Assembly: GCF_017640745.1 (NCBI RefSeq)
Contig: NZ_JAEPQA010000010.1
Location: 68,546 to 132,545, forward strand
Direction: 5' to 3'
Source of the DNA: Nisaea sp.
GTDB taxonomy: Bacteria > Pseudomonadota > Alphaproteobacteria > Thalassobaculales > Thalassobaculaceae
Length of the DNA stretch: 64,000 bases
Shown here: positions 62,566 through 64,000 of the stretch, piece after piece
How the letters are laid out: every line of letters begins with the position of its first letter
Numbering within the stretch: position 1 is the stretch's first letter
Notes under the pieces: model-generated
Told to the model about the DNA's origin: nothing
What the model saw: only the letters and a program-made list of their open reading frames with translations
Database searches by the model: none
Made by a program: the position numbers and the translations under genes

Positions 62566-62787
62566 GCTTTTCCTTTCACGTCCACGGTGCGTCATCCCGG
62601 CTGAAAGCTCGCATCCCGGCAATCGGGATACAACAGAAAGCCGTGCGTCCGACGGCGCCGGGAACACCGCTCATCCGAAGACTTGATCCCACCAGAAAAA
62701 TTGTATTTTTGAAAAATCCGTCTCGAAATTTACTTAATACTAAGGTCTTCCGGGAACCTTGAAGCGAACACATCACGGAGCAGCCTG

Positions 62788-63399
62788 ATGAGTCCGATTT
62801 CGCAAAAGGTTCTCGAGCTTTCCAGACAACAGATCCGCTATCAGAAAACGGCCGAGATCACCGCGCACTGGAGCGCACTCAGCGACGCTGCGGACCCTGG
62901 ACCGATTCCGATGTTCGACCCTATGGGCGTTCCGGGACTTCTGCCTTACGTCTACCTCCTGCAGCGTGACGCGCAACGTCTTCGCTACCGCGTTTCCGGA
63001 GAAGAGGTGAACCGTCTGTTCGGTTCCAACCATACGGGCCAATATCTCGACGAGATCGTTCCGGCGGAAATCTATCCAGAGGTCTCTCCTTTCTTCTTCA
63101 AGGTGCTGGACGGATATATCTGCGTCTTCAAGGGCTATGTGCTCCTGCCGGGTCAGGAGCATCTGGAATTCGAGCGGGTGCTCCTTCCGATCGAACGCAA
63201 AGGGGAGGTTCAACTACTCGGAACCCTGTCCCTCAGTTCCACAAGCGGGCTCCGGCGCGACCAGACACCTCCCGCAGCGCCGGATCCAGGCTTCCATTTC
63301 TATTTGCTGGAACTGAAGACCGGTGACCTGGAACGCCACCACAAGAGCCTGCTGCCGCTAGCCGACCGCTACAGCCCGAAGCGAAATCTCCAATGCTAG
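62788..63399 (+). CDS. Stand-alone PAS protein (PAS_5 type), copy 4
   Basis: 203 residues. 'ITAHWSALSDAADPGPIPMF' region, 'GVPGLLPYVYLLQRDAQRL', 'RYRVSGEEVNRLFGSNHTGQ' and 'FERVLLPIERKGEVQLLGT' follow the shared pattern. The ligand-pocket region differs from copy 2, so each may sense something else. CGGAG lies in front of the ATG. Confidence 0.83.
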   Translation: MSPISQKVLELSRQQIRYQKTAEITAHWSALSDAADPGPIPMFDPMGVPGLLPYVYLLQRDAQRLRYRVSGEEVNRLFGSNHTGQYLDEIVPAEIYPEVSPFFFKVLDGYICVFKGYVLLPGQEHLEFERVLLPIERKGEVQLLGTLSLSSTSGLRRDQTPPAAPDPGFHFYLLELKTGDLERHHKSLLPLADRYSPKRNLQC

Positions 63400-63465
63400 C
63401 TCGGAAGCGAAGTTGAGCCGGTCTCTGGCGGCACCTCGGCCCAGCGGGACCGGCTCGAGCCGACT

Positions 63466-64000
63466 TCAGCTTGCGCGCGGCAGTTCCGCTTCGACAAGGG
63501 CAGCCCAGAGGCTTGCCCCGGTTGTCAGTGTCTCGTCGTTGAAGTCATATTCCGGGTGATGGACCGAGTGGGTATGGGTCTCGTCCCCACCGCCGAGGAA
63601 GATATAGGCACCGGGACGCTCCTCCAGCATGTAGGAGAAATCCTCGCTCCCCATCAGGGCATCGGTATCGGTATCGACGGCGTCCACACCAACGACGCTC
63701 GCCGCCGCGGCGACGATCCGCTCGACCTCCGCGTCATGGTTCGAGGTCACCGGATAGCCCTCGCGGTAGACGCAGTCGATCTCGATGCCATTGGCGAGCG
63801 CCAGCCCGTCACAAAGCTTCTGGAACTTCTCTTTGATCAGAGCCTGGGTCGCCTTCGTCATGGTCCGCACCGACGCGTTCAAGACCGCTTCGCCCGGGAT
63901 CACGTTGTTCGCGGTACCGGCGTGGAACTGGGTGATGGAGACCACCGCGTTCTCGAAGGGGTCTATGGCCCGGGAGACGAAGGTCTGCGCCGCCTGGTAG
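63466..64000 (-). CDS. M20 family amidohydrolase, C-terminal part (5' end missing)
   Basis: About 178 residues are visible; the coding start lies beyond base 64000. 'ISRAIDPFENAVVSITQFHAG'-like dimerisation-domain opening (window bases ~63930-64000) and 'TANNVIPGEAVLNASVRTM' identify the hippurate-hydrolase/N-acyl-L-amino-acid amidohydrolase subfamily. C-terminal catalytic-domain motif 'LMGSEDFSYMLEERPG' carries the last metal-site segment. Removes acyl groups from amino acids. Confidence 0.88.
   Translation of the reverse strand, partial: YQAAQTFVSRAIDPFENAVVSITQFHAGTANNVIPGEAVLNASVRTMTKATQALIKEKFQKLCDGLALANGIEIDCVYREGYPVTSNHDAEVERIVAAAASVVGVDAVDTDTDALMGSEDFSYMLEERPGAYIFLGGGDETHTHSVHHPEYDFNDETLTTGASLWAALVEAELPRAS

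Noticed and set aside
1..64000. tRNA, rRNA, CRISPR arrays, prophage or transposase genes
   Set aside because: No cloverleaf-like stretch, no regularly spaced repeat array and no integrase, transposase or phage structural motif was found in reading either strand.

Overview
The window looks like chromosomal DNA of a high-GC alphaproteobacterium, most likely a marine, heterotrophic Rhodospirillales-type organism. This is inferred from gene content: a TAXI-type TRAP transporter, BtaA/BtaB betaine-lipid synthesis, several stand-alone PAS proteins of the Rhodospirillales type, alphaproteobacterial small conserved proteins, and GC-rich codon use throughout. I see no rRNA, tRNA, CRISPR array, prophage or transposase gene. 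Coding density is high and most genes are short metabolic or envelope transcription units.

Layout. 1-9 kb: end of a GlcD-like FAD oxidase, a membrane phosphoglycerol-transferase-like sulfatase, an Hsp20 chaperone, an acyl-CoA dehydrogenase, two paralogous lipoproteins, a DUF924 protein, a 2-hydroxyacid dehydrogenase and a thioesterase. 9-18 kb: a TAXI TRAP uptake operon, an IlvD/Edd sugar-acid dehydratase, a GNAT protein, and a CoA-transferase whose A and B subunit genes are separated by an opposite-strand aminotransferase. 18-29 kb: a pentapeptide-repeat protein behind a CtrA-like box, a PAS-GGDEF-EAL phosphodiesterase, an M20 amidohydrolase coupled to a hydratase, S-formylglutathione hydrolase, a Na/Pi cotransporter and small housekeeping-type proteins.

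29-33 kb: an accessory insertion of lower GC carrying one gene for a 1253-residue protein ending in a PD-(D/E)XK nuclease domain. It lies between an imperfect 16-bp inverted repeat and an exact 12-bp direct repeat. 33-44 kb: an MFS transporter, an esterase, a type I sulfatase, a DUF2817 peptidase-like protein, an OmpA lipoprotein, a D-amino-acid dehydrogenase with a 3-hydroxyacyl-CoA dehydrogenase, and a small LPS cluster (O-antigen-ligase-like, DUF6165, GT9). 44.5-45.8 kb: a strikingly AT-rich foreign gene with an ApeA-like HEPN RNase domain.

46-64 kb: an isoprenylcysteine-methyltransferase-like protein, a VOC protein, enoyl-CoA hydratase flanked by 29-bp inverted repeats, three exported serine proteases in a row, btaAB behind a putative Pho box, a CheY-like regulator, four small PAS proteins spread over 16 kb, a 3-hydroxyisobutyrate-dehydrogenase-type enzyme, a YHS protein, a metallo-beta-lactamase-fold protein, a MocR-type aminotransferase, an FkbM methyltransferase, and the C-terminal part of an M20 peptidase.

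The best candidates for undescribed biology are the orphan nuclease insertion and the AT-rich HEPN gene. Both look like single-gene defence or toxin cargo dropped into housekeeping DNA.
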